Assembly: GCA_045545665.1 (NCBI GenBank)
Contig: JAZQBL010000013.1
Span: 93,075-157,074 of the forward strand
Direction of reading: 5' to 3'
Source: RGIG7213 sp045545665
GTDB taxonomy: Bacteria > Bacillota > Clostridia > Oscillospirales > CAG-272
Length of the DNA stretch: 64,000 bases
Position 1 is the stretch's first letter. Every line of letters starts with the position of its first letter. Below, in pieces: positions 41,886-51,397 of the stretch. The translations under genes were made by a program, and so were the position numbers. A model generated the notes under the pieces. That model was given only the letters and a program-made list of their open reading frames with translations. It was not told the DNA's origin and ran no database searches.

Positions 41886-42533
41886 ATGAAAAAGGAACTT
41901 ATTGCAGTCGGAAAAACGACGGAAGCGGCTGTTGCGGACGCATGTTCGCAGCTCGGCGTTGAATTGTCCGACGTTACCTACGAGGTCTTAGAAGAAGCGA
42001 AGAAGGGCTTTCTCGGTATGGGTGCAACACCTGCAAAGGTCAAAGTCATCTACGCTGTATCCCCCGTTAAGACAGCGGCGGAATTCATAAAGACACTCAT
42101 TGAAAATATGAACCTCACCGCCGAAGTAAAGGTAGAGGAAAACGAAGACGGTGCTTTGATAAGCATAAGCGGCGACGATGCCGGCGTGCTCATCGGTCAC
42201 CACGGCGACACGCTTGATTCTTTGCAGTACCTCACGAATCTCGCCGCAAACAAAAAAGACGGCGCAGATGATGAACGTGTATACGCAAGGATCACGGTCG
42301 ATATAGAAAATTACCGTGCAAAGCGTGAAGAAACGCTCCGCACACTTGCAAGAAGAACAGCCGACAGAGTAAGAAGAACGAGAAGAAACGTAACTCTTGA
42401 GCCTATGTCCGCTCAGGAAAGACGTATCATCCATTCCGAAATACAGGATATTGAAGGTATAACCACCTTCTCCGTCGGTCAGGAATCTAACCGCAAGGTC
42501 GTCGTTGCCATCGACAAAAAAGCACAGGCATAA
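41886..42533 (+). CDS. jag: Jag/KhpB RNA-binding protein
   Basis: A 215-residue protein with a Jag_N domain (residues 1-52, EEAKKGFLGMGATPAKVKV), a KH domain (GVLIGHHGDTLDSLQYLTNL) and a C-terminal R3H domain (EPMSAQERRIIHSEI). It binds RNA and acts with KhpA in cell elongation. GGAG lies 9 nt upstream. It ends the cluster; mnmE and mnmG, which often follow, are absent. Confidence 0.95.
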   Translation: MKKELIAVGKTTEAAVADACSQLGVELSDVTYEVLEEAKKGFLGMGATPAKVKVIYAVSPVKTAAEFIKTLIENMNLTAEVKVEENEDGALISISGDDAGVLIGHHGDTLDSLQYLTNLAANKKDGADDERVYARITVDIENYRAKREETLRTLARRTADRVRRTRRNVTLEPMSAQERRIIHSEIQDIEGITTFSVGQESNRKVVVAIDKKAQA

Positions 42534-42546
42534 CTTATAAAAAACG

Positions 42547-42582
42547 ATCTCCCGCAAGCCAAACGGTCTGCGGGAGATTTTC
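42547..42582 (+). terminator. terminator of the rpmH-jag cluster
   Basis: ATCTCCCGCA (42547-42556) pairs with TGCGGGAGAT (42569-42578), then TTTC. Confidence 0.8.
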
Positions 42583-42621
42583 AATTTATTAAAATTTCAA
42601 CTATATCGCCCATACGTTGAT

Positions 42622-42649
42622 ATAGGTCGCCGAGGGCGCCGACCACTAC
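42622..42649 (-). repeat. 28-nt GTAG-headed REP element, copy 2
   Basis: On the minus strand GTAGTGGTCGGCGCCCTCGG then CGACCTAT. It aligns end to end with copy 1, with five mismatches. Located between jag and nth. Confidence 0.6.
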
Positions 42650-42695
42650 ATCTCCATTGTTCATCTGAGGGAGAATGCGTGAATCCGCCCTACAT

Positions 42696-43355
42696 TTATA
42701 CGGGCTGTTGGGACGGTGCTTGTTTTATGTATTTTTCACAGAGAGAAGAAAGCGGGCAGACTTCACACGCAGGTGAGCGGGAAGAGCATACTTCCCTTCC
42801 GAAAAGCACGAGTCTATGGCAAAAATCGGACTGCTCTTCGGACTCTACAAGCTCACGAAGTATCCTTTCCGTTTTTTCCGGTGACGATTTTTCGGGACAA
42901 AGTCCGAGTCTTGCGCTTATTCTGATACAGTGTGTATCGGCAACTATTGCAGGCTTATCGTATATATCCCCCAGAATGAGATTGGCAATTTTCCTGCCGA
43001 CGCCGGGAAGTGTCAGAAGCTCCTCCATCGTATCGGGCACTTTTGCGCCGTATTCGTTTATTATCCTTTGCGCCATTCCTTTAAGGCTTTGCGCCTTCGT
43101 TTTGTAAAGTCCGCAGGAAAATATGAGTTTTTCAATTTCGGAAAGCTCGGCGTTTGCCATTGCGTACACGTCGGGTATATATTCAAACAGCTTTACGCAG
43201 ACCTCGTTTACACGAGCATCCGTACACTGTGCGGACAGTCTGCCCATTACGAGCAGCCGCCAGGGATCTTCATTATACTCCAGCGCACACAATGCCACCG
43301 GGTATTTTTCTTTTAATTTTTCCACGCACAGCGCGGCTTTTTTCTTTTTATCCAT
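42696..43355 (-). CDS. nth: endonuclease III
   Basis: A 219-residue DNA glycosylase/AP lyase for oxidised pyrimidines. The helix-hairpin-helix is LPGVGRKIANLILG with the catalytic Lys, then VADTHCIRISARLGL with the catalytic Asp; the [4Fe-4S] ligands C-x6-C-x2-C-x5-C (CSSRSPACEVC..C) end the protein. The start is ATG 43355 with GGAG 6 nt upstream; longer frames upstream lack a ribosome site. Confidence 0.93.
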   Translation of the reverse strand: MDKKKKAALCVEKLKEKYPVALCALEYNEDPWRLLVMGRLSAQCTDARVNEVCVKLFEYIPDVYAMANAELSEIEKLIFSCGLYKTKAQSLKGMAQRIINEYGAKVPDTMEELLTLPGVGRKIANLILGDIYDKPAIVADTHCIRISARLGLCPEKSSPEKTERILRELVESEEQSDFCHRLVLFGREVCSSRSPACEVCPLSSLCEKYIKQAPSQQPV

Positions 43356-43389
43356 ATTTTTCTCCATTACGGCATTGTGAAATTCAAGA

Positions 43390-44865
43390 TCACGTCTCAA
43401 TTTCAAACCAGAAAACAGAGCCTTTTCCTTCACTGCTTAAAACGCCGTATGTACCGCCGTGAAGCTCAATTACGCCCTTGACTATCGAAAGACCGAGTCC
43501 TGTGCCGATGCTTGCGCGTTTATGCGCTTTATTTTCCTTATAGTATCTGTCCCAGATATTTTTGAAATTTTCTTCCGATATTCCGCATCCCGTATCTTCG
43601 ACCTCAATACGGACCGTGTTTTCACCCCTGATCTGTCTTACCGTTACACGTTTATCGTCGCCCGTATAATTTATGGCGTTGTTTATGAGATTGTACACCG
43701 CCTGTGATATTTTAAGCTCGTCAGCGTTTACCGTTACGTTTTCGCCGTGCTCGAACACTATTTCGTATCCCTCTGCGGCTTTCATTTTCGAATATCTCGA
43801 TACTATTTCAACTATCGATTCCGTGATATCAAATTCCTCTTTATTCAAGGAATCCATTCCCGATTCTATTTTTGACAGCGAGAGTATATCGTTTACGAGT
43901 CTGCGGAGATGCTCCGCCTCGTCTATTATGACCTGCACGTTTTCGGGTGTATTTTCTCCCGGTATATCGCGCATTACCTCACCGTATCCCATTATCATCG
44001 TAAGAGGTGTACGCAGGTCGTGGGAGACGTTTGCAATAAGCTCACGTCTTAAGCCGTCAACCTTTGAAAGCTCCCCTGCGGCATAGTTCAGCGTATCGGA
44101 AAGCTCCTCTGTCTCCTTGAAGCCCTCGCCGTTGAAGTCTGCCCCGTAATTACCGTCGGCAAGCTTTTTTGCGGATTCGTTTATCCTTACTATAGGTGTT
44201 GACAGCTTTCTTGAAATATAAAGTCCGCCACAGACTGCTATTATTATGAAAATAATGCTCATCACCGTAAGCTGATTCGTTATTGTTTTTACCGTGGAAT
44301 CAACGGGTTCAAGCTCTGCGCTCACCATTATGTAAGCTTTTCTGCCGTCAAGCATATACGTTGATATGCTGTATATAAAGCTTTGTATCTTCTCTTCCGT
44401 GACCGCGTTGTCGTTTTTATCGGGACGTCCGAAAAACGGCGGCGGATCCGTGTCGTGTATTTTTATCTTCTCGGTATGCCGTCCGAAATATTCTCCGCCC
44501 TCTTCTTCCGTTTTATATACGTAATAGCGTACCGTATCGTCATTTTTGAGTATACTGCCGTAGGATACGGTCTGTATATAATTCAGCACGCCGTTACCTT
44601 CAAAAAGCACCTTTATATCGACCGATCTTTCATCTGCCTGTGCATCGACCGTATCGGTTATATTTTCGGAATTTATATTTTCTTTTACCGTTTGCGCTGC
44701 TTTTATTATTTCTTTGTGGACTGCCGTTTCATAGAAGAAGTCAAGCAAAACCACCTGAAATATCCAGACAGTCAGCAAAAGCATTGCGGCAAACACCATA
44801 GTGTATACGGTTATTTTTGTTCTTATCTTGCCTTGTTTTTTCGGTTTGGAGCTTTCTGTGACCAT
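43390..44865 (-). CDS. sensor histidine kinase
   Basis: A 491-residue membrane kinase: TM1 about residues 17-37, an extracytoplasmic sensor (about 38-195), TM2 (about 196-217), HAMP, HisKA with the phospho-acceptor His in VSHDLRTPLTMIMGYG, and HATPase (NNAINYTG, DTGCGISEENFK, GTGLGLSIVKGVIELHGG). It pairs with the response regulator encoded just upstream, 2 bp apart. The stimulus is unknown; the sensor domain is rich in Glu, Asp and Tyr. Confidence 0.9.
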   Translation of the reverse strand: MVTESSKPKKQGKIRTKITVYTMVFAAMLLLTVWIFQVVLLDFFYETAVHKEIIKAAQTVKENINSENITDTVDAQADERSVDIKVLFEGNGVLNYIQTVSYGSILKNDDTVRYYVYKTEEEGGEYFGRHTEKIKIHDTDPPPFFGRPDKNDNAVTEEKIQSFIYSISTYMLDGRKAYIMVSAELEPVDSTVKTITNQLTVMSIIFIIIAVCGGLYISRKLSTPIVRINESAKKLADGNYGADFNGEGFKETEELSDTLNYAAGELSKVDGLRRELIANVSHDLRTPLTMIMGYGEVMRDIPGENTPENVQVIIDEAEHLRRLVNDILSLSKIESGMDSLNKEEFDITESIVEIVSRYSKMKAAEGYEIVFEHGENVTVNADELKISQAVYNLINNAINYTGDDKRVTVRQIRGENTVRIEVEDTGCGISEENFKNIWDRYYKENKAHKRASIGTGLGLSIVKGVIELHGGTYGVLSSEGKGSVFWFEIET

Positions 44866-44867
44866 CG

Positions 44868-45542
44868 TCAGCCCTCGAACCTGTAGCCGACACCGCGCAG
44901 GGTGACTATGAAACGTGCGTAATCGCCAAGGCTTTTACGCAAAAGCTTTATGTGAGTGTCGAGCGTTCGGTCGTCGCCGTAAAAATCGTACCCCCACACC
45001 TCTGTTATAAGCTTTTCACGTGTTAAGGCAATGCCTCTGTTTCTCACAAGATAGAACAAAAGGTCGTATTCTTTCGGTGTCATTTCCACCTTTTTTCCGT
45101 CAACGCATACGAGTCTTGCGGTAAAATCCACCGTAAGTCCTTCAAGGGTAACTATATCTTTGCTGACAGAGTCGTCGCTTTTCTTCGTTCTTCCGATAAC
45201 GGCGGCGACACGCATCATAAGCTCCTTCGGTGAAAAGGGCTTTACGACGTAATCGTCCGCTCCCACTTCAAAGCCGTGTATTCTGTCGTACTCCTCACCC
45301 CGTGCCGAAAGCATTATAACGGGTGTGTTTTTTCTTTTTCTTATTTCTTTTGATGCTGAAAATCCGTCAAGAAACGGCATCATTATATCCATTATTATGA
45401 GGTCGTAGTTGTTTTTCTTACATTTTTCGACAGCCTGCATACCGTCGGACGCCTCATCCGTTTCGTATCCTTCGAATTCGGCGTATTTTTTTATAAGCTC
45501 ACGGATCTTGTCCTCGTCGTCAACAATAAGCAATTTATACAT
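44868..45542 (-). CDS. OmpR-family response regulator
   Basis: A 224-residue regulator. The receiver domain has the acidic pocket (IVDDED), the phospho-acceptor Asp in DLIIMDIMMPFLDG, and the Lys of VVKPFSP; the C-terminal winged helix reads VEMTPKEYDLLFYLVRNRG then LITEVWGYDFYGDDRTLDTH. AAAGGGGTG lies 6 nt before ATG 45542. First gene of the two-component operon. Confidence 0.95.
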   Translation of the reverse strand: MYKLLIVDDEDKIRELIKKYAEFEGYETDEASDGMQAVEKCKKNNYDLIIMDIMMPFLDGFSASKEIRKRKNTPVIMLSARGEEYDRIHGFEVGADDYVVKPFSPKELMMRVAAVIGRTKKSDDSVSKDIVTLEGLTVDFTARLVCVDGKKVEMTPKEYDLLFYLVRNRGIALTREKLITEVWGYDFYGDDRTLDTHIKLLRKSLGDYARFIVTLRGVGYRFEG

Positions 45543-45613
45543 AAAGCACCCCTTTTCCATACGTGATCATTTTAACTCTTGATTGTGATAATTTAATGAC
45601 GGCAAACTGAATA

Positions 45614-46630
45614 TCATTCCGTTTTTTTCGGCTTGTAGCCGGAAAGCGGATTTTGTTTCGTTGCCCTTTCCACGTCCTCGTTTACGACGTGTGTGTATAT
45701 CTGTGTCGTATTGAGCTGTTCGTGGCCGAGTATCTCCTGTAAAACTCTTACGTCAACTCCGCCTTCTCTGTACATAAGCGTTGCCGCCGTGTGGCGCAGC
45801 TTATGCGTTGACAGATTTTTGTATTCGTATCCCGCATCGGCAAGATACTTTTCGACACGCTTCTGTACGGCGTTGTTTGATATCCTTTTTTGTCTTGTTG
45901 ACAAAAACAGCGGATGCTTACCCCGTTCGACACACGTGACGTTGCATCTTTCCTCAAGATACTCGACGATAGCCTCCTTGCAGGCGGGGTTTATGTAAAC
46001 TATACGTTCTTTTCTTCCCTTACCGAGCACGTTTATACGTGTCATTTCGCCGTCGAAATCCTCAAGATTTATCATAACAAGCTCCGAAAGCCGCATACCC
46101 GTATTCAAAAACAAAAGTATCATTGCGTAATCACGCCGTCTTGTGCATGACTTTACGTCGGCGGCTATGACGTCAAGCAGATGTGCGCTTTCTTCAAGAG
46201 TTAAAAATTTCGGGGATGACATTCGGATAAACGCCCCTTCGATATCCTTTACGGGATTGTTCTTGCATATATGCACGGCAACGGTCGCATACTTGTAAAG
46301 TCCTTTCAAAGCCGACATTTTTCTCGCAAGGCTTCGCGCCGATATACCTCTTTCCTGACGCATATACATCTGATAGTCGTAGACCTCCGTCACCTGAACG
46401 TTTTCAAGAAATTCACCGTTTACACAGTTAAGCTGTATATTTTCGAACTCTTCACCGAAGACGGGAAGACCTTGTCTGTTTGCTATGATAAATTTAAAAA
46501 ATATACGCAGATCGCATATGTATTCATCGACCGTCTTCTGCGTTCTGTTCTGGCTTGTCAGCTTGTACGCTCTGAAATCACGCAAAACAGGGGACATAAC
46601 GGCATCTGCGATAATTCTGTCACTTGCCAA
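45614..46630 (-). CDS. tyrosine recombinase (XerC/XerD family)
   Basis: A 338-residue integrase-family recombinase. The SAM-like N-domain runs from about 15 to 120. Catalytic residues are visible: Arg in NTGMRLSELV, Lys in GKGRKERIV, His/Arg in THKLRHTAATLM, His in LGHEQLNTT and Tyr in IYTHV. It is full length and lacks adjacent attachment sites or other mobile genes, so it is probably a housekeeping chromosome-dimer recombinase rather than a phage integrase. The start is TTG 46630 with AGAGGTG 6 nt upstream. Confidence 0.85.
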   Translation of the reverse strand: MASDRIIADAVMSPVLRDFRAYKLTSQNRTQKTVDEYICDLRIFFKFIIANRQGLPVFGEEFENIQLNCVNGEFLENVQVTEVYDYQMYMRQERGISARSLARKMSALKGLYKYATVAVHICKNNPVKDIEGAFIRMSSPKFLTLEESAHLLDVIAADVKSCTRRRDYAMILLFLNTGMRLSELVMINLEDFDGEMTRINVLGKGRKERIVYINPACKEAIVEYLEERCNVTCVERGKHPLFLSTRQKRISNNAVQKRVEKYLADAGYEYKNLSTHKLRHTAATLMYREGGVDVRVLQEILGHEQLNTTQIYTHVVNEDVERATKQNPLSGYKPKKTE

Positions 46631-46838
46631 AAAAACACCTCTTTTCGAAATTATTATACAAAATTTCAAAAGCATTGTAGTGTACAAAATGTAATTTGTT
46701 TTTTAAAATTGCTGACAGTGTAATAATTGTTAATAAACAATCCCAATAAAATTAACTGATATTTTCAGAAGCTGTGTTATAATTAATTGTTAAACAGTCG
46801 TATTCCGTCTGTATTCAAAACATTTTCAGGAGGAAATG

Positions 46839-47924
46839 ATGAAAAAAAACAAAGAAAATCTGCTTCTGCGTGCTCTCATCATCGTATTTATTTCACTTAC
46901 AGCAGTTCTTGCAATACTTTTGGGAGTGGTTTTTGCAATAAAACCCGGAAACCCGATAAAAACTGTAATAGAATACGTGCAAAACGGTTTTGAATTAGAC
47001 CCTGAGGCAACGACTCTTTCTGTTGATACAACAGTCTATACGGATGAATCCTCCTCTCCGACGGAGGAAACGGAAGCAAACAACACGCCGTCATCCAAAG
47101 AAAACAGTGATACATCCGCCCCTGCCGAAGATACCGAAAAAGATACGACACAAAACGGTATAACAGACTCGGATGCTCCGACAGAGGATACGGAAACGGA
47201 AAACGAGTCTGCAAAGGACACAGAAAAGCTCCCGGAGGATACCGAAATCATCCCCGTTACGACTGCGCCGTTTGATGAAAATCCCGATGAGATAACCTCC
47301 GCCGTCACGACCGAGCCAAGCATTCCGACAGATCCCGACGACCGTGTAAACGATCCCGATTATTTCAAGGATGCACTTTTTATAGGGGATTCCCGCACGG
47401 TAGGATTTTACAGCTACGGAAACATCGAAGGTGCGACGTATTTTGCAAGAACGTCAATGAACGTGGCAAACTGCTTCAAAGAATCACCTGCAGAAACGGG
47501 AACGGGCAACTATGATCTGACACAGCTTTTGCAAAAATACACATACGGAAAAATATACATATTGCTCGGTATAAACGAAATAGGCTATTCGACGTCCTGG
47601 ATAGAATCAAGATATCTGCAGGTAATAACACGCATACAGGAGCTTCAGCCGAATGCAATAATCATAATACAGTCAAATATGCACGTTACGGAAGCGAAGT
47701 CCTCCGTCCCCGACACACCCTTTAAAAATGAAAAGATAGACGAGGTAAACGCCCGCCTTGTCGCATTCGCCGACAATGAAAAAATATTTTATCTCGACAC
47801 TACCACGCCCTTTGACGATGCCACGGGAAATCTAGACACCGCATATTCAAGAGACGGCGTACATTTTAACGCAAACGGCTACAAGGTCTGGCGCAACTAC
47901 GTTTTACAGTACGGAAAAAGGTAA
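46839..47924 (+). CDS. membrane-anchored SGNH-hydrolase-like protein
   Basis: A 361-residue protein. One N-terminal membrane segment (about 10-36) is followed by a Thr/Glu/Asp/Ser-rich spacer (to about 175) and an SGNH fold: ALFIGDSRTVGF (block I Ser), LLGINEIGYS (block III Asn) and RDGVHFNANGYKVW (Asp and His). Such enzymes deacetylate surface glycans or peptidoglycan. AGGAGG precedes two adjacent ATGs; the second (46839) has the better spacing. mtaB starts 2 bp after its stop. Confidence 0.85.
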   Translation: MKKNKENLLLRALIIVFISLTAVLAILLGVVFAIKPGNPIKTVIEYVQNGFELDPEATTLSVDTTVYTDESSSPTEETEANNTPSSKENSDTSAPAEDTEKDTTQNGITDSDAPTEDTETENESAKDTEKLPEDTEIIPVTTAPFDENPDEITSAVTTEPSIPTDPDDRVNDPDYFKDALFIGDSRTVGFYSYGNIEGATYFARTSMNVANCFKESPAETGTGNYDLTQLLQKYTYGKIYILLGINEIGYSTSWIESRYLQVITRIQELQPNAIIIIQSNMHVTEAKSSVPDTPFKNEKIDEVNARLVAFADNEKIFYLDTTTPFDDATGNLDTAYSRDGVHFNANGYKVWRNYVLQYGKR

Positions 47925-47926
47925 AT

Positions 47927-49192
47927 ATGGAATATAAGGTAGGAATATATACGCTCGGCTGCCGTGTGAATCAGTACGAATCATCTGCACTTGCAAAGCT
48001 TTTTTCGGATAACGGATTTTGCATAGCACCTTTTACGAAGCCGTGCGATGCGTACGTTATCAACACCTGCACAGTTACGGCGGAAAGCGACAGAAAGTCG
48101 CTTAAAGCCGTACGGAGAGCCGCATCATCGGGTGCCCTCGTGGCTGTGTGCGGCTGTTCTTCCCAGCTTGATGCAAATCGGTATTTAAAAGCCGGTGCTT
48201 CATTTGTTTGCGGAACGAGAAACAAGCTTGAAATTTTTAACTACATAAAAAACAACGTCGGGAAAATTGCAGAAAAGGCAGTAAGCACGCCCGAACCATC
48301 CTCCCTGCCTTACGAAAAGATGCACGGCATATCGACAGAAAGAACGAGGGCATACGTCAAAATACAGGACGGATGTGACGGTGCTTGCACGTACTGTGCG
48401 ATAAAAAACGCACGCGGAAAGTCCGTTTCACGTGACAGAGATGACATACTGAGTGAAGTGAGGGAGCTTTCCTCAAGCGGTTTTTGCGAGGTCGTTCTCA
48501 CGGGAATTGAAACGTCGTCGTACACAGATCTGCCCTCTCTTGTAAAGGAAGTTGCCGAAATACCCGACATAAAGAGGATACGCCTCGGCTCGCTCGACCC
48601 GTCGTTTTTAAGGAAAGACACGGCAGAAGAGCTATTGTCGTGCGAAAAGCTCTGCTGTCATTTTCACTTGTCCGTTCAAAGCGGTAACGACAGAATACTT
48701 GCGCTTATGAAACGCAGATACAATTCTTCGATACTTCGCAGAAATATCGAAAATATACTGTCTTTAAACGGTGATTTTCGTTTCAGCTGTGACATAATAG
48801 CGGGCTTTCCGACGGAAGGTGATGAAGAGCTTGAAGACACTGCAAGCCTTTTAAGAGATTATCCGTTTGTTCACGCGCACATTTTCCCGTATTCGGAAAG
48901 AGCGGGCACGCCTGCTTGTGTAATGCAGGGTTCTCTCGATATACCGACGAGAAAAGCGCACGCGGAATATCTTGATAAAATAAGCAAAGAAAAGGCACAC
49001 GGTCTTATATCGCGTGATGCGGAAGAAAAAAAGGCGCTTTCCGTTCTTTTTGAAACGTATAAAAACGGTGTACTTTGCGGTCACGCCCTCGATTTTACGG
49101 AGGTTTATATGCTCGGCAAAGAAAGCCTGAAAGGAAAGATCGCATCCGTCAATGCAGACCGTGTTGAAGACGGAAAACTGTTTGTGAGATAA
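47927..49192 (+). CDS. mtaB: tRNA t6A37 methylthiotransferase
   Basis: A 421-residue radical-SAM enzyme that converts t6A to ms2t6A at tRNA position 37. The N-terminal cluster cysteines are in YTLGCRVNQYES, NTCTVTAESD and VCGCSSQ; the radical-SAM CxxxCxxC is CDGACTYC. LGCRVNQYES and the absence of an RNE motif separate MtaB from MiaB. A short TRAM-like end follows. It is 2 bp after the SGNH gene and 3 bp before the MATE gene, so the three form an operon. Confidence 0.93.
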   Translation: MEYKVGIYTLGCRVNQYESSALAKLFSDNGFCIAPFTKPCDAYVINTCTVTAESDRKSLKAVRRAASSGALVAVCGCSSQLDANRYLKAGASFVCGTRNKLEIFNYIKNNVGKIAEKAVSTPEPSSLPYEKMHGISTERTRAYVKIQDGCDGACTYCAIKNARGKSVSRDRDDILSEVRELSSSGFCEVVLTGIETSSYTDLPSLVKEVAEIPDIKRIRLGSLDPSFLRKDTAEELLSCEKLCCHFHLSVQSGNDRILALMKRRYNSSILRRNIENILSLNGDFRFSCDIIAGFPTEGDEELEDTASLLRDYPFVHAHIFPYSERAGTPACVMQGSLDIPTRKAHAEYLDKISKEKAHGLISRDAEEKKALSVLFETYKNGVLCGHALDFTEVYMLGKESLKGKIASVNADRVEDGKLFVR

Positions 49193-49195
49193 GCT

Positions 49196-50548
49196 ATGGC
49201 ATTTTTTACTAAAGAAAGATCTTTTTATAAGACGTTTATATCTCTTTGGGGCGTTCTTGTTTTAAACAACGTCATCGTCCTCGGAGTAAACCTTGCCGAC
49301 AACATTATGCTCGGCGCATACAGCGAGCCTGCCTTATCGGGGGCAGCCGCATGTAATCAGCTTCAATTTATATTTCAGCAGGTGATATTCGGTCTCGGTA
49401 ACACCGCCGTGCTTTTAGGCAGTCAGTACTGGGGAGAAAAAAAGCTGAAGCCTATAAAAAATATAGCCGCATCGGCTCTTATTTGCGGTGTGCTGTTTTC
49501 GCTTGTACTGTTTATATTGACGTCCGCTTTTCCGTATCAGACGGTCGGAATATTCACGAAATCAGAGGTCATAAAGCAGCAGGGTGTCGAATATCTTTCC
49601 GTAATAAAGTACACGTATCCCGTATTTGCCGTAACGAACATACTGCTTGCCTGCCTGCGCTCGGTTGAAAGCGTGAAGATAGGCTTCCGTGTTTCCGTTA
49701 TGACTCTTATCGTCAACATCTCGCTCAACTACGTGCTCATTTTCGGAAAGCTCGGGTTTGAGCCTATGGGTGCAAAAGGTGCGGCAACAGCGACGCTCAT
49801 TTCAAGAATTGCCGAGCTTTTGTTCGTCGTCATCCACATAATGTTCATAGAAAAGAACCTGAGGCTGTCCTTTGGCGATATGGTAAAGACAGACCTGTCG
49901 TTGTTTAAAAAATATGCGCTGTCGTCCGTGCCGTTCGTGCTTACCGACGGACTTTTCGGCGTTTCCACCGCTTTACAGACCGTTATTCTCGGTCATATGT
50001 CAGATGCGGCAATAGCGGCAAATTCCGTATCAACAACGCTTTACCAGGTGTTGAAGGTTGCGGCGATAGGCTCGTCCGCCGCCTCCGCCGTCATAATCGG
50101 CAAAAGCATCGGACAAGGCAAAAGCCTTGATAAGATAAAGGAATATTCAAGGTCACTGCAGGTCATATACGTCGGTGTCGGACTTGCCACGTCCGTTTTG
50201 CTTTTCTTACTCCGCACACCGATAATAAGCCTTTACAATATTTCAAGCGAGGCTGTAAGCCTTGCCGACGGATTTTTACTCGTTCTGTGCGTAACGTGCA
50301 TCGGTACGGCATATCAGATGCCGACGAACACGGGTATCGTGCGCGGCGGCGGAGATTCGAAATTCGTATTGAAGCTCGATATCGTCGCCATCTGGTGCAT
50401 AGTTTTACCTCTTTCGTTCTGTGCGGCATTCCGCTGGCACTGGCATCCCATCGCCGTAATTGCGTGCCTTAACGCCGACCAGGTGTTCAAGTGCCTGCCC
50501 GTTTTCATCAAAGCAAACAGCTATAATTGGGTAAAAAAGCTTACTTGA
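49196..50548 (+). CDS. MATE family efflux transporter
   Basis: A 450-residue membrane protein with about twelve hydrophobic segments. MATE features: NLADNIMLGAYSEPALSGAA at the N-terminus, the paired repeat KEYSRSLQVIYVGVG, and NTGIVRGGGDSKFVLKLD. Expected to export cationic compounds using a Na+ or H+ gradient. Substrate unknown. Third gene of the SGNH-mtaB-MATE operon. Confidence 0.93.
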   Translation: MAFFTKERSFYKTFISLWGVLVLNNVIVLGVNLADNIMLGAYSEPALSGAAACNQLQFIFQQVIFGLGNTAVLLGSQYWGEKKLKPIKNIAASALICGVLFSLVLFILTSAFPYQTVGIFTKSEVIKQQGVEYLSVIKYTYPVFAVTNILLACLRSVESVKIGFRVSVMTLIVNISLNYVLIFGKLGFEPMGAKGAATATLISRIAELLFVVIHIMFIEKNLRLSFGDMVKTDLSLFKKYALSSVPFVLTDGLFGVSTALQTVILGHMSDAAIAANSVSTTLYQVLKVAAIGSSAASAVIIGKSIGQGKSLDKIKEYSRSLQVIYVGVGLATSVLLFLLRTPIISLYNISSEAVSLADGFLLVLCVTCIGTAYQMPTNTGIVRGGGDSKFVLKLDIVAIWCIVLPLSFCAAFRWHWHPIAVIACLNADQVFKCLPVFIKANSYNWVKKLT

Positions 50549-50605
50549 CAAGATAAAAAAGCAAGAATAAAGCGGACTTCTCATAAGGAAGTTTAATTTC
50601 TCCTT

Positions 50606-50633
50606 GTAGGGACAGGCGTCCTCGACTGTCCGT
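50606..50633 (+). repeat. 28-nt GTAG-headed REP element, copy 3
   Basis: GTAGG then stem GGACAG...CTGTCC around GCGTCCTCGA. Same length, head and loop as copy 1, but with a different stem that still pairs. Confidence 0.65.
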
Positions 50634-50668
50634 TAAGATATATTTGCGCCGCAGAATACAAAGAGTAT

Positions 50669-50697
50669 CCCGGACAGATTTTCAAGGTCTGTCCGGG
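50669..50697. terminator. perfect hairpin downstream of the MATE gene and the convergent gene
   Basis: CCCGGACAGA (50669-50678), loop of 9, TCTGTCCGGG (50688-50697). It contains GGACAG/CTGTCC, as does REP copy 3 36 bp away. Terminator or a second REP-type hairpin. Confidence 0.5.
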
Positions 50698-50729
50698 TTC
50701 TCATATCATTAAAAAGCCAAAACACGATA

Positions 50730-51338
50730 TCATTGGTTTGTGTTGATAATATTTGCAATCTCTGATATCAAATGTTCTTTTGAGGTCAACACGCCCTTAA
50801 CTGCAAATTTCTTTTTGTTAATTATTACAATAGTGCAATTCGTCTGAAATTTTAATACAATTCTTTTGGTTTTGTTTCTGCAAACGGCTCGAAATTTTCC
50901 ATAAAACTTTCCACCGCCTATAAAAATGTACCCCGTTACTTCTTTCTTTGTATAACGGGTTAACTGATCGAAAAATTCAGCATAACTACCAAGGAATATA
51001 TCATGTAATACAGAACAATATACGCTATTTTTGCAGTAGGTCAAATAGAGAAATTCAATCTTTAAAATAGAGAAATCTGTGATATATGATTGTAACAAAA
51101 AGCAAAGGATTGCAATTGGTATAGCAACCCATAATTCACGTTCAAAGCACATGGGAATCCAACATAACAACAAAATCAAATACTGGAATATAATAAATAT
51201 TTTGCGTCCAAACTTTGATGTAAGACCTTGTCCTTTGCGCCACGCTTCTTCACGTTCTTTTTTGCCCCAAATTATCTTGTCAGAAAAAAAGCGATTTGTT
51301 CTATTATAGTATTCGATATAAAAATCTTTTCTTTGCAT
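50730..51338 (-). CDS. membrane protein of unknown function (YcxB-like layout)
   Basis: A 202-residue protein with two adjacent transmembrane segments (about residues 46-65 and 68-88) and a soluble C-terminal half that looks beta-rich (GYIFIGGGKFYGKF and TIVIINKKKFAVKG). This layout resembles YcxB-type proteins, but I cannot confirm it. Base use is distinctly AT-rich compared with the neighbours, and the gene sits between two repeat elements, so it may have been acquired. AGGAGG is about 11 nt before ATG 51338. Confidence 0.6.
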   Translation of the reverse strand: MQRKDFYIEYYNRTNRFFSDKIIWGKKEREEAWRKGQGLTSKFGRKIFIIFQYLILLLCWIPMCFERELWVAIPIAILCFLLQSYITDFSILKIEFLYLTYCKNSVYCSVLHDIFLGSYAEFFDQLTRYTKKEVTGYIFIGGGKFYGKFRAVCRNKTKRIVLKFQTNCTIVIINKKKFAVKGVLTSKEHLISEIANIINTNQ

Positions 51339-51397
51339 TTTGCAACTATCCTCCTACTGTGTGATGTCTACACTTGGAATTTAATCGCGCAAGTTTC

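Noticed and set aside
45614..46630. Xer-type recombinase as integrase of a genomic island
   Set aside because: No attachment-site duplication, tRNA or cargo genes nearby; flanking genes look like core genes.
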